A stretch of DNA of 35,233 nucleotides from positions 1 through 35,233 of IMG/VR virus record IMGVR_UViG_3300050821_003072. One strand, written 5' to 3'. The stretch's first letter is position 1; the number at the start of each line of letters is the position of its first letter. This document shows, one piece after another, positions 1 to 8,366 of the stretch. The DNA is from a virus. The position numbers were made by a program, and so were the translations under genes. The notes under the pieces are model-generated. The model saw only the letters and a list, made by a program, of their open reading frames with translations, was not told the origin of the DNA and made no database searches.

Positions 1-3000
1 CATTGGTCGAGCCATTGGTCGAAGAGGTGAAAGTGGAGGTCGTGCCTTGATTTGGGAATGGAACCAAGTCAGGTGAACCTGTCAATGAGACTCCTTTATC
101 ATCGACCATTGCAATGGCTTGAGAGCCAGGGAAATTAGAGTCAGAGCCATTCTCAACAATCCAGCCGCAAACCCTTTGACCATTATGAGTGGCTATCCCG
201 GTCAAACCATACTGATAGGGATTCGTCGTGGATGCAGTCGGGAAAGCAAGCGATGCCCCTGTGCCGCTGTTAATCGTACCCGCCAGCCCTGTCGGACATG
301 TGCCCGTGATCGTGCCAACCACCGTATACGGGCCAGACCCAGTGACTGAGGTCGCGGTTAAGGTGGCCGCGGCAAGAGAAGTCCCGCCTGTGCCTGTAAG
401 GGCAACGGGATACGTCAAGCCAGGGGAAAGGCCAGGGGACACCGGGACAACGGTCGTAACCGCCATTTGTCCTGCGACGGGCGAATTGTTAACGCAAGAC
501 GCTGACGTGACAGTTTGCTGTGCGCCCGAGTCAGGAATGCTCGCGGCGATCTGCGTCGCATTCAGCGATACTGACCCAGTCGGACAACCAAAGCCCGGAT
601 CAGTCTGCTGGAAGGTTCCTGTGTTTCCTAGCCACACACCGCTTGGCGGACGCGTACAACCTGAGCTCGGCGCGGTGAAGGGATAAAAACCATCCTTATA
701 AAGACTGCTGCCTGCGTTAGCGCTACTTCCAGTAAAGGGCGTGGTGCCTGGATTGAGCCACCACCACGATCCCGGCACGGCCCCATTCCATTGCCGATTG
801 AAGAAGAAGTTCGGTTGCCCTGGATTGCTCTGCCCCGCGCTCGAGTTTACGTTCAAAGTCATATTCGCAAAAGGAGACTCAGAACCAAACCCATAATTCA
901 AAGCAGGATTTGGCTGCATCTCGAAGTAAAATGCAGCAGAGTTTGTTGGAGTAGAAGGAAACTCCATCGCGCCCGCCGCACCACCATTTGGAGCTAAAGA
1001 GTTGCTGGTAAAGCGCTGCACCTGATTAGGATTGAAATTCGAGGAGATGGACGGCGTGAGAGCCGGCGTCGATAACCCCGCTGGTATGCAATTGTTGTAG
1101 GGATAGGCCCCCGTAGGCTGATTGAAGAATGCAGTCCCCACCGAGCCTGAATATTCACCCGCTATGTCAATGTTTCCAGAAGCCGTATAGGGATTGGTGC
1201 AGACTGCTGCCTGATAAACGTTAAATGTCGCTGAGAGGTTGGTTGAGGATAACGACAGCGGGACCGCCGCGCCCCCCGCCGTGTATGTCCCGCTCGTCTG
1301 GACTGTGGGACAACCTAACGACGTCGTTGCGGTGCAGCCGGCGATGCCTGCCGCGTATATGCTCTCTCCAGCGATGAGAGCCACGGACGCCGGAGTAGTG
1401 AAACTTAAACTCGATGCCCCGCCTGAAGTCCCTGGGGTCGTGATCGTCCCCGCAATCGAGTCGAACGCAGGCTGGCCACCGACATCAAAAAGGACCGGCT
1501 GAGTTGGGGGGTTGGTTCGGCTCGAAATATCGTAGAAATCATTCGTAAACGAGGCTTGGCCCATCGGAAATGCGCCGTGGCTGGAAACGACCCCGGAGAC
1601 CCCACCTGTGTTCGCTGTAAACACTCCACTGCAGACACCAGCCGTCTGGAGCCACTCGCCCAGATCGCCATATTGAACAACGCTCCCAGTCCCATACCCA
1701 TCAAGATAAAACTTGCCTGTAACTCCAGCGGCAATTTCCGGCCCGGTCGGCGTCACGGCAGGACCTAATATGCCGACACTACAGGCTCCCGGCGTCGCCA
1801 CTCCAGGGCCTGGGATATTTGGAGCAGCAGAGGTGGTAAAATAATATGTGTTCGACGTACCGCTTCCCGCTCCGCATGTGGGACCGGATGAACTCACGAA
1901 CGTAGCCCCATAACAGCCGGTCACGTTTGCCGCCTTGACGGTCATTCCTCCAATCCAGGCGTTAATGCCAACTGTGTATTGCTCAGCGTAGGAATTGAAC
2001 GCCACAGGCCAGGCTGACGTTATCCAATGCGGCGCTGGCCCAAAGCTCGAATTGAATTTACCCTGCATCCAGAGAGAGTGATCCCAGAGGAAATTAGCGG
2101 CGACTGTCGGGGTTCCTGCTGGTCCGTCGAATTGCTCGGCGTGACCGTTCGGACCGCGCGAGGCATAGGAACCCACAACAGAGTACTGAATCGTCATTGA
2201 TGGGACGTTGAGCGCGTCTCCAGCAAAATTCTCCACCACCGTATATTTCAGATGGACAGGAGAAGATACGCCGCCCGTAACGAAGAAGCTGGGATTGCAG
2301 GTCGTGGGAGGAGCGCAGCCGCCAAACTGACGATTGAAGACTGAAGAGTTCCCATCGAATAGACTGTTGTTAAAATCGATATGCCCCCAATTAGCTGAAC
2401 CCATGACAATGGCCGCCTGGCCGAACGAACAAAGACCAGAATCATTGAAAAAATGGATATTATTATTTACAGCCACTTGCCCGACTGTATTTGGCGCGTT
2501 TATAGCCAAATCCGTGCAGCCATGGCCTCCGATAGGGCCAAGCTCGAAATTGCTCATTCCGGTCCATGCGCCACCGCACGACAGGGCGCCTGTTCCCCCT
2601 GTACTTCCTGTTGGGAGATAAGTACAGCCAGGAATCGCTACAACAGCAGGATCTTGCAAGGCCGTGCCGCTGTTATAATTCCCGATCGCGTAATCAAAAC
2701 CCGCGACCATGTATGTCGGGCGGCAAAGCTGGTTCGACGCCGCCCCGCAATTCGTCGCCATGTAGTTTGATGGTGTGCCGGTATACTGATTGATGTATCC
2801 TCCAGGCTGGAAACCATTGGGCTGGAAGAAGGCCGCAGTCGTTGGGGCCGGAGCCCCACTGCAGCCATCATCCGGTGTCACGACATCACAGGAAAAAGGC
2901 GTCGGCGGTATGTAGACATACGACTGAGTCGGCAGCCTCTTGTTGCCAAGGGGGAGCGCCGACCCACAAAGCAGACAAAGCCCCAGCGCCAGGAGCCATT

Positions 3001-3022
3001 TGGAGATCGCACTCAGCCTCAT
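1..3022 (-). CDS. Secreted/virion tail-region protein, Cys-rich, 3' end outside window
   Basis: The frame is open from the ATG at 3022 to the window edge (about 1007 codons, no stop), so the C-terminus is missing. The ATG overlaps the stop of the upstream gene as ATGA. Residues 1-22 look like a Sec signal peptide: MR, a hydrophobic core, and an AXA-like end at GSA. The C16 and C19 positions do not make a good lipobox. The body is rich in Gly, Ser, Thr and Asn with many Cys and NNxxF/xGxxG patterns, which would suit a beta-helix or beta-rich adhesin. I recognise no catalytic motif. The gene is last in a block of four genes that all start with signal peptides and lie downstream of the tail-fibre genes, so a receptor-binding or surface-exposed role is inferred. 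An exported effector of a lysogen is the alternative. Confidence 0.8.
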   Translation of the reverse strand, partial: MRLSAISKWLLALGLCLLCGSALPLGNKRLPTQSYVYIPPTPFSCDVVTPDDGCSGAPAPTTAAFFQPNGFQPGGYINQYTGTPSNYMATNCGAASNQLCRPTYMVAGFDYAIGNYNSGTALQDPAVVAIPGCTYLPTGSTGGTGALSCGGAWTGMSNFELGPIGGHGCTDLAINAPNTVGQVAVNNNIHFFNDSGLCSFGQAAIVMGSANWGHIDFNNSLFDGNSSVFNRQFGGCAPPTTCNPSFFVTGGVSSPVHLKYTVVENFAGDALNVPSMTIQYSVVGSYASRGPNGHAEQFDGPAGTPTVAANFLWDHSLWMQGKFNSSFGPAPHWITSAWPVAFNSYAEQYTVGINAWIGGMTVKAANVTGCYGATFVSSSGPTCGAGSGTSNTYYFTTSAAPNIPGPGVATPGACSVGILGPAVTPTGPEIAAGVTGKFYLDGYGTGSVVQYGDLGEWLQTAGVCSGVFTANTGGVSGVVSSHGAFPMGQASFTNDFYDISSRTNPPTQPVLFDVGGQPAFDSIAGTITTPGTSGGASSLSFTTPASVALIAGESIYAAGIAGCTATTSLGCPTVQTSGTYTAGGAAVPLSLSSTNLSATFNVYQAAVCTNPYTASGNIDIAGEYSGSVGTAFFNQPTGAYPYNNCIPAGLSTPALTPSISSNFNPNQVQRFTSNSLAPNGGAAGAMEFPSTPTNSAAFYFEMQPNPALNYGFGSESPFANMTLNVNSSAGQSNPGQPNFFFNRQWNGAVPGSWWWLNPGTTPFTGSSANAGSSLYKDGFYPFTAPSSGCTRPPSGVWLGNTGTFQQTDPGFGCPTGSVSLNATQIAASIPDSGAQQTVTSASCVNNSPVAGQMAVTTVVPVSPGLSPGLTYPVALTGTGGTSLAAATLTATSVTGSGPYTVVGTITGTCPTGLAGTINSGTGASLAFPTASTTNPYQYGLTGIATHNGQRVCGWIVENGSDSNFPGSQAIAMVDDKGVSLTGSPDLVPFPNQGTTSTFTSSTNGSTN

Positions 3023-5085
3023 TGCTGAACAACTCCAACTCTCCAATTGACCTGATTGCCCGTAGTCGTTTTTGTGCAGAGTTCCGCGCCCGCCGCTGAG
3101 ACTCCAAGAACCCCGATAGACCCCTCCTGGACGCCTTGGCCGGCTGGGAAACTCCAAACCGGGGTCAGAGCGACCTGACTGGTGGCGCAATTTGTGCCGG
3201 TTCCCGTGACGATCTGGAAGGTTCCCGTCCCGCCCGCCGCCGCATCTGTCTGCACGGCGTAATTGACGAGATAGACGACCGTGCTTCCACTGGCGGCAAT
3301 TTGCTGGGTTGTCGTGGCCGAGCTCGTTGAGCCATTCGCAAAGAGGTTTGCCTGGAAGACATTCCCGCCGCCGCCGCTGGCTCCCCCGCCCCCTCCGGTT
3401 CCCGTCGCTAATCCTGAACCGCCAACCCCATTAGCTGTTGTCCCTCCCGCCGGCGAGATACAATGGAGAAGGGTGGGTCCGACAGGAATGGTAAAGGCAA
3501 ACCATCCGCCCCCTGGCGCAATTGGTTGATCAGAAGTTTGCGCCGCCAGGGAATTTACATTGCAATACATTATATTCGTCAAACCGACATTGCTAACGAC
3601 AACGACGGCGCCAGTGGGCAATGCCACCGAAGTATCGGTTGTCCCAACCGCCATAGGCGTCATCCGGGCGCCGGAGGAGCTTGGCTGAAAGCCGCCCAAC
3701 GATGCAGTAACTGGGACAGGCACGCCCCCAGTCACGCCTTGGAAGGCAGGGATATTGCCAGTAGCGGACACACCTATGGCTGCTGGTGCTCCTAAAGTCG
3801 CCCCAGCTTGCTGCGTTTGATTGACGCCCACAGGCAACGCGGCGCCGCCGGCGCCCTGAACGTTCACAGAAGCCGTTGATCCGCTGCCATTGCCTGCGGT
3901 TGGCAGATTGCCGCTATATTGCACACAGCCCGCTTGCGACTGGTTGATTGTAATCGTAAAGGTTCCCGAGCTCGAAAAGGATGTCGCCCGAACGCGGTAA
4001 AACTTCATGCCCGCAGCTGGGGTTTGCCCAGAAAATACTCCGCCCGTCGCATTGTTTATCCAGATGGGCGCGTTCTTCCCGTCGAGGAAAAGACCCCGCG
4101 GAAGCCAATTCACATTGTCTGGCGAGAACTCTGTGCTAAGAGTGGCGACTGGAGTCCCGCTGGTTATAAAGGATGAAACACCGAGACATGCGACCGGGCC
4201 AACGGCCGTGCTGACGACAGCAGCCGGAGTCGGAGTGCCTGTGCAAATTGTCTGGCCCGCCGCCGTTGCCACGCAAGATGTCGTGCCGGTATCATTCGCA
4301 GTTATGGTCCCCGTTACCGATGCTGTATCTGGGCCATAGATCGTCGGTTGTGGCACGCCGCCCACGACACCTTGGATCGCTTGTGCGCTTGATGCGCTGG
4401 TGCCCGCCGCAGTGACTTCCTGATTGGCAGCAGTCGCCGCACCGCCGAGAGTCCCAAGATTGACAGTTGGAGTTGATGCGAACGCAGGAAGAGTGCCCGC
4501 CAGATAAGCGTTGACGTAAGGCATGGTGTTTCCACCTGCCGATGTGCCTCCTGCGGCAACCCCCGCTGTGCCAGGCCATGTGAACGCCCCGCCGCCACCC
4601 CCTCCACCACCCGTGCCCGTTGGCAAACCTGTGCCGCCGAACAGGTTGACGGTCGTTGTCGAGGTCGTCGTGACGCAGGTAATTTGCGTCGCTGACCCGA
4701 CCGTGAAGCCAAACCATCCGCCACTGGGCGCAATTGGCTGAGAATTCGCCGATGCCGTGGCGCCGAGTTGGCAAAACGCCATATTCGAGCCGACATTGGT
4801 GGCGACAACTTCGGTTCCAGCCGGCAGACTTTGCGTCGACCCCACGGTCACCGTGGTCACGGCCGTGACTGGAGTTCCTATCACGCCTCCGGCGCCCGCC
4901 GGGAAGCCCCCAACCGATCCGCTGAAGGTGCCAGTCGTGTTGAGTGGATGGCTGACCGTGCCCAGCGGAACGCTTGGCGCAGTCGGATCAACAATCTGCA
5001 CAAGGCCCGGCGCCGCACTATCGAATAGGGCAAAAGCTGGCGTTGCCGCGGCGCAAAACGCCGCAGCCAGAAGCAACCTTTTCAT
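3019..5085 (-). CDS. Tail-region beta-rich protein with signal peptide and internal duplication
   Basis: This 688-aa protein starts at ATG 5085, with AAGG about 9 nt upstream. Residues 1-19 (MKRLLLAAAFCAAATPAFA) are a textbook signal peptide with an AFA cleavage site. The mature part is Gly/Ala/Thr/Val-rich with few charges. A module of the form xMxxCxxxxxxAxxxQPIAPxGGWFxFT, followed by a Gly-rich hinge, occurs twice, near residues 105-170 and near 505-575, so part of the gene has duplicated. Poly-Gly runs of up to eight residues separate the modules and probably act as flexible linkers. The protein is coupled to the next gene by an ATGA overlap. The composition and position suit a tail fibre or adhesin, but the signal peptide is unusual for a virion protein. 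The function is not established. Confidence 0.8.
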   Translation of the reverse strand: MKRLLLAAAFCAAATPAFALFDSAAPGLVQIVDPTAPSVPLGTVSHPLNTTGTFSGSVGGFPAGAGGVIGTPVTAVTTVTVGSTQSLPAGTEVVATNVGSNMAFCQLGATASANSQPIAPSGGWFGFTVGSATQITCVTTTSTTTVNLFGGTGLPTGTGGGGGGGGAFTWPGTAGVAAGGTSAGGNTMPYVNAYLAGTLPAFASTPTVNLGTLGGAATAANQEVTAAGTSASSAQAIQGVVGGVPQPTIYGPDTASVTGTITANDTGTTSCVATAAGQTICTGTPTPAAVVSTAVGPVACLGVSSFITSGTPVATLSTEFSPDNVNWLPRGLFLDGKNAPIWINNATGGVFSGQTPAAGMKFYRVRATSFSSSGTFTITINQSQAGCVQYSGNLPTAGNGSGSTASVNVQGAGGAALPVGVNQTQQAGATLGAPAAIGVSATGNIPAFQGVTGGVPVPVTASLGGFQPSSSGARMTPMAVGTTDTSVALPTGAVVVVSNVGLTNIMYCNVNSLAAQTSDQPIAPGGGWFAFTIPVGPTLLHCISPAGGTTANGVGGSGLATGTGGGGGASGGGGNVFQANLFANGSTSSATTTQQIAASGSTVVYLVNYAVQTDAAAGGTGTFQIVTGTGTNCATSQVALTPVWSFPAGQGVQEGSIGVLGVSAAGAELCTKTTTGNQVNWRVGVVQQ

Positions 5086-5120
5086 GGTTGGCTTACCTTT
5101 TCAGGGAACTATGTTGGGCC

Positions 5121-6014
5121 TTAGGGCACGCCCACGGCAGTCATGTAGGTCCGTAGGCGATTGTAGAGGGCGAGGTTGAAGGTTGCGCCAAGCGAAGCGC
5201 CCATGTGAGTTTCACTGATAATCTGTGCACTGCCGCTAAATCCTCCAGCTACGCCGCCAATCCATAAATTATGATTGGCTGGAGCGGCTGAAACCCCTGA
5301 TTGTGCGGTTTGCGCCACACCATCCCAGTATGGAATTACATTGGCCGATGAACTTCTATCGGCGACAAACAACCCTTTCGTCCCCGGAGTAGCCACGGAG
5401 CCTGTGGCGGCATTGTTGATCCTGGCGTAGAATAAATTGCCGGTATAGCTATCATATATAAATGAACTTACTGTATCTGAAAATTGGGGGATTGCCTCAG
5501 TTACAACTGCCAGGCTCCAGACCCCAATGCTCCCAGAATTTTGCGTGTAGTTTGGGCTCGTTGCGAGCGTGGCGTTAAAGCCCGTGTCTAAATAGGCATT
5601 AGGCGAGTTAAATGAATATCCCTGATATGAGGTGAATACTGGTGACGCCTGTATCGTTGCTGTATAGTTCGTGCTGCATAGGTTCAATAATGCGTCCGTT
5701 GAATTTTGCTGCGCTTCTATGTACAATCCGTCAAAAGTAGCACCACACCCAGTCGTGCTCATGTTCCCGGTGATAACCCCGTCCGTCACCAAGCCGCAAA
5801 TGAGCGTCGTAATGTTGGCGGCATTACCTCCTTCAGTGCCAGACGTCGTGCGGGCAAGATAAGTCGTCGCTTGCGCGCATCCACCACCCCCGCCGCTGCC
5901 TACTTGTGCCTGCGTGAACGGGACCATCGGGAGATGATCCGTGGGGATGACCTGCGCGCATGCGCCGCTCATCCCGATCGCCATGACAGCGACAAAGATG
6001 AGCGCTCGTCTCAT
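5121..6014 (-). CDS. Tail-region protein with signal peptide (LamG/lectin-like possible)
   Basis: This 297-aa protein starts at ATG 6014, inside an ATGA overlap with the upstream stop. Residues 1-20 (MRRALIFVAVMAIGMSGACA) form a signal peptide. The SGAC segment also resembles a lipobox, so a lipoprotein with C19 as the acylated residue is possible. A GSGGGGGC hinge follows at about residue 40. The rest has patterns such as GSIGVWSLAVVTE, FIYDSYTGNLFYARINN and HNLWIGGVAGGFSGSAQIISETHMGASL, and it ends in FNLALYNRLRTYM. This reads like a concanavalin/LamG-type beta-sandwich used for glycan or ligand binding. That fold call rests on pattern only. Its neighbours on both sides also carry signal peptides. 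Confidence 0.75.
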   Translation of the reverse strand: MRRALIFVAVMAIGMSGACAQVIPTDHLPMVPFTQAQVGSGGGGGCAQATTYLARTTSGTEGGNAANITTLICGLVTDGVITGNMSTTGCGATFDGLYIEAQQNSTDALLNLCSTNYTATIQASPVFTSYQGYSFNSPNAYLDTGFNATLATSPNYTQNSGSIGVWSLAVVTEAIPQFSDTVSSFIYDSYTGNLFYARINNAATGSVATPGTKGLFVADRSSSANVIPYWDGVAQTAQSGVSAAPANHNLWIGGVAGGFSGSAQIISETHMGASLGATFNLALYNRLRTYMTAVGVP

Positions 6015-6400
6015 TGGTAAAAACTTACATCTAAGAGGGACGAGCCGCTTGTGGTGATAAACTGTACACTTGTGAGCGTAGTCTGGAAGCCCGCGCAGAT
6101 TGGCGCCGTAGCCGTGCCGGTGCCCAGGATCTGGCCCACGGCCGCAGTCGGAGCTACGCCATCATCGCGCCAGCGCGCCGCAGTGCTTTCGTTGCAGATC
6201 AGCGCGTAGATCGAGCCGGGAGGAACGGCGCAGCCGGCTGCTGAGATTGTCGTCGCCGTGGTCACGGTGATCTGGCAAAAGCCCCTCGGAGTGACGGCCC
6301 CCGGCTTGAAATAGAGCGGGAAGCTCACATCGCCAGGGACGGCGAGCGCAGACTCCACGAACATAATGGCGGCAGCCGCGAGGAGGAGGCGTCTTTTCAT
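6011..6400 (-). CDS. Small exported tail-region protein
   Basis: This 129-aa protein starts at ATG 6400, overlapping the upstream stop as ATGA. Residues 1-20 (MKRRLLLAAAAIMFVESALA) form a clear signal peptide ending in ALA. The mature protein has about 109 residues, is beta-rich, and contains four Cys (FCQI, AGCA, LICN, PICAG) that could form two disulfides after export. The segment YALICNESTAARWRDDGVAPTAAVGQIL resembles the small all-beta phage proteins of tail tips. It is the first of four consecutive exported proteins in transcription order. No enzymatic motif is visible. Confidence 0.75.
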   Translation of the reverse strand: MKRRLLLAAAAIMFVESALAVPGDVSFPLYFKPGAVTPRGFCQITVTTATTISAAGCAVPPGSIYALICNESTAARWRDDGVAPTAAVGQILGTGTATAPICAGFQTTLTSVQFITTSGSSLLDVSFYQ

Positions 6401-6840
6401 GTCCGAGGTGTCCCGAATATCGCCTTATGGATGGTGTTGACGGTGATCTCGTCAATGGCGCCCGTCACCGGGATGCCGGTCGAAGCCTGGAAGTACTTGA
6501 GATCCCAAGCCATCACTGCGTCGTGCAAGCCGTTTTCCTCAAGCTTGGGAAAATTCGCTGTGCGGATTTGATTTAACGCCTGCTGAACGCCCTTGATCGT
6601 GGTAAGGTCGATCACGGGCTTGGGCTGCGCGGGGGCGGCTGGCGCCGGTGGAGGGGGCGCAGGAGGGGGCGCAGGTGACTCGGCGAGCGGGGGCGACGGC
6701 GCAAGAACTGGCGCGATTAGTGCGGGGTCATATTGAACTGACACGGGCGCCGCAGGCGCAGGCGGCGCATCCACCTTCTCAACCTCATCGGCCAAGTGGC
6801 GTAAAATGGCGGCGAGAGCAGGGTTCGTCAGCATGGACAT
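6397..6840 (-). CDS. Peptidoglycan-binding-like protein with proline-rich linker
   Basis: This 147-aa protein starts at ATG 6840, with AGAGGAAAT just upstream. Residues 1-25 are a short helical head. Residues 26-75 are a Pro/Ala-rich linker. Residues 80-145 (TIKGVQQALNQI, then AVMAWDLKYFQASTGIPVTGAIDEITVNTI) follow the helical peptidoglycan-binding repeat pattern: LQ..L, FQ...G...TG.ID..T. This is the PG_binding_1 family by pattern. The fold binds cell-wall glycan in endolysins and tail-associated enzymes. No catalytic domain is attached, so the protein may anchor the tail or a partner enzyme to peptidoglycan. It lies between a fibre-assembly-like gene and the exported block and is coupled by ATGA to the following gene. 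Confidence 0.75.
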   Translation of the reverse strand: MSMLTNPALAAILRHLADEVEKVDAPPAPAAPVSVQYDPALIAPVLAPSPPLAESPAPPPAPPPPAPAAPAQPKPVIDLTTIKGVQQALNQIRTANFPKLEENGLHDAVMAWDLKYFQASTGIPVTGAIDEITVNTIHKAIFGTPRT

Positions 6841-6846
6841 TTCCTC

Positions 6847-7317
6847 TTAGGGAATGACGACGGCGCTGGCCTGCTCGACCAACGCCGTAACTTGATCTGG
6901 GCTGAGGCCGATCGCCGCCCCAAGCGCGATCAGCGTGGTCGAATTGGCTGGAATGAAATTGCCGCCACGCGCCATAAAGGCCGTTACTGCTGGATTGTTC
7001 ATCTTCGCGACCGCAGCCAAGATCTGCGTCCATTGGTCAAACGTCAGAACGGCCTCCAATTGCCACAGCATGCACGATGGAACGCCCGGAGGTGGCGCAT
7101 CTTGAGGCGGCGGAGTGGCGCTTGATAGCCCCCACGTTTGGAATTTTGCCGAGAAATAAGCCGCTTGGCCAGGACCTGCGGCAGGCGGAGCAATCAGCGT
7201 ACTATTGGCCGGATAAAGCCATGTTCCAGGCAAGTCGAGCGGCGACTGCCTGGCTTGACTTGAGCCAAGATAGAGACCCGTCGTCTGGTTGTAGTTATAG
7301 ACGGTAGGAGCGGTCAC
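6847..7317 (-). CDS. Tail fibre assembly/attachment-like protein
   Basis: The protein has 156 aa. I chose the GTG at 7317 because it follows GAGG by 7 nt and lies just past the stop of the collar-fibre gene. A longer reading from 7383 would run back through that gene. Residues 3-55 (YNYNQTTGLYLGSSQARQSP, then PGTWLYPANSTLIAPPA, then AAYFSAKFQTWGL) match the N-terminal pattern of tail-fibre assembly (Tfa-like) proteins: Y.Y...TG...G...A..PL, P.N.T...PP, then W. The C-terminal half is helical and Ala-rich. In other phages such proteins chaperone or cap the fibre encoded directly upstream, and that arrangement is seen here. Confidence 0.7.
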   Translation of the reverse strand: MTAPTVYNYNQTTGLYLGSSQARQSPLDLPGTWLYPANSTLIAPPAAGPGQAAYFSAKFQTWGLSSATPPPQDAPPPGVPSCMLWQLEAVLTFDQWTQILAAVAKMNNPAVTAFMARGGNFIPANSTTLIALGAAIGLSPDQVTALVEQASAVVIP

Positions 7318-7324
7318 GGATTCC

Positions 7325-8233
7325 TCAGTATTTGATGCACCAGAGGACGGGGTAATTCTGAACGGTGGTCTCGGTGACGGCAAAGTTGACGTTGCCGGTC
7401 GAGACGCTGCCTACGGTGACGCCAGTGGCCGCGGCAGAGATGCCGATGCCAGTGAACGCGCCAAACACGGTGACGCCGAGATTGCCTACTGCGACGATGG
7501 AGATGCCGGTTCCAGCAGCGTCAGTATTTGTATTGATGGTATTAAAGGGACCAGGGGAAACACCGGCGCCGCCCCCAGAACCGACAAATTTCACCAGACT
7601 GCTGCCATGAGCATGCCCCGGATCACTGATGCTATGGCTGTGGCTTCCAGTGACTGCCCCGTGCGTATGGCTGGGATCACTAACGCCATGGGCATGGCCT
7701 GGATCACCGAGGGCGTGGAAATGGTTGATGAGATAGGAGGCCTGATAAGCATTGGCAGCGCGCGAACCCTGGAAGTCCGAGCCACGCCCATTGTCAAAGC
7801 CACGCAAGAACATGCCCCGGAAGTCAGGGACATTGAAATTTGCGCCAGAACCGCCATAGATGTAACCGATAATGGCGAAGAGGTTTGCATAGGTCGTGGT
7901 CGATAGTGAGGAACCATCGGCACTAAGCCAGCCAGCGGGCGGCCCCGTATCGATCGCGTATCCCATGATCAGGCCGGGTGAGATGCCAGCGTCGACATAC
8001 GCCTTAGTCGCCACATCAGTCGCGGCTGTCGGCGGGGCGGCATTGATGATCTTGAATGTCCCCATGTTAAGGGGAGCCAGCATCGGCGCCGTGCCAGTAG
8101 TGTTAACGCTGTTCGTAATTTCGGTGCTTAAATCGTTAATGAAACTGTCGTAGGCCGACGATGAAATCGGCGTCCCACTGATACCGTAAGTTCCCGTTGG
8201 TGGCGAGTATATCCCGCTGCTGTTCCTGGGCAT
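7325..8233 (-). CDS. Tail fibre with phage tail collar domain
   Basis: This 302-aa protein starts at ATG 8233 with an AAGAGAA ribosome site. Residues 1-90 are a fibre shaft ending in the common TDVATKAYVDA motif. Residues 93-190 are the tail collar domain (PF07484 type): GYAIDTGPPAGWLSADGSSLS, YANLFAIIGYIYGG and FNVPDFRGMFLRGFD. A His-rich segment follows with repeated HxH pairs (HAH, HTH, HSH, HAH), which in known collar proteins binds metal along the trimer axis. The end VTETTVQNYPVLWCIKY is the usual collar-fibre terminus. This is the best-supported receptor-binding fibre in the window. Confidence 0.92.
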   Translation of the reverse strand: MPRNSSGIYSPPTGTYGISGTPISSSAYDSFINDLSTEITNSVNTTGTAPMLAPLNMGTFKIINAAPPTAATDVATKAYVDAGISPGLIMGYAIDTGPPAGWLSADGSSLSTTTYANLFAIIGYIYGGSGANFNVPDFRGMFLRGFDNGRGSDFQGSRAANAYQASYLINHFHALGDPGHAHGVSDPSHTHGAVTGSHSHSISDPGHAHGSSLVKFVGSGGGAGVSPGPFNTINTNTDAAGTGISIVAVGNLGVTVFGAFTGIGISAAATGVTVGSVSTGNVNFAVTETTVQNYPVLWCIKY

Positions 8234-8242
8234 CTATTTCTC

Positions 8243-8271
8243 TTGCGTTTTTGGGAAAAATGGCGGATAAT
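8243..8271 (+). promoter_or_regulatory. Putative sigma70-type promoter for the plus-strand membrane-protein pair
   Basis: TTGCGT at 8243-8248 lies 17 nt before GATAAT at 8266-8271, and the first plus-strand start codon follows at 8295. The -10 matches consensus at 5 of 6 positions and the -35 at 3 of 6. The block TTGCGTTTTTGGG resembles TTGCTATTTTGGG in front of the plus-strand gene at 25156. Both boxes therefore look like the same promoter type. Confidence 0.4.
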
Positions 8272-8294
8272 GCCAGGGCATTGGAGGAAACCCC

Positions 8295-8366
8295 ATGTAT
8301 TTTATAATTTTCTGCCTCATCCTTGTCGCGCTGATGATGCGAGATCCGGATAAAGACTGGAAGTGA
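8295..8366 (+). CDS. 23-aa single-pass membrane peptide
   Basis: ATG at 8295 follows GGAGG with near-ideal spacing, and this strong ribosome site is the main evidence. The product is MYFIIFCLILVALMMRDPDKDWK: one hydrophobic helix (residues 2-15) and a charged tail. Its stop overlaps the GTG of the next gene as GTGA, so the two are probably co-translated. Phage peptides of this kind can be lysis regulators, small toxins or superinfection-exclusion factors. Nothing in the sequence picks one of these. It sits under its own promoter against the direction of the structural operon. Confidence 0.6.
   Translation: MYFIIFCLILVALMMRDPDKDWK

Noticed and set aside
1-22. Direct repeat CATTGGTCGA twice as an attachment site
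   Set aside because: It is in frame within the first gene and codes a short Ser/Thr/Asn/Gly repeat. No integrase is nearby.
228-686. Plus-strand open frame opposite the first gene
   Set aside because: It is antisense to a continuous 1007-codon minus-strand frame with signal peptide and coupling, and its composition is that of a shadow.
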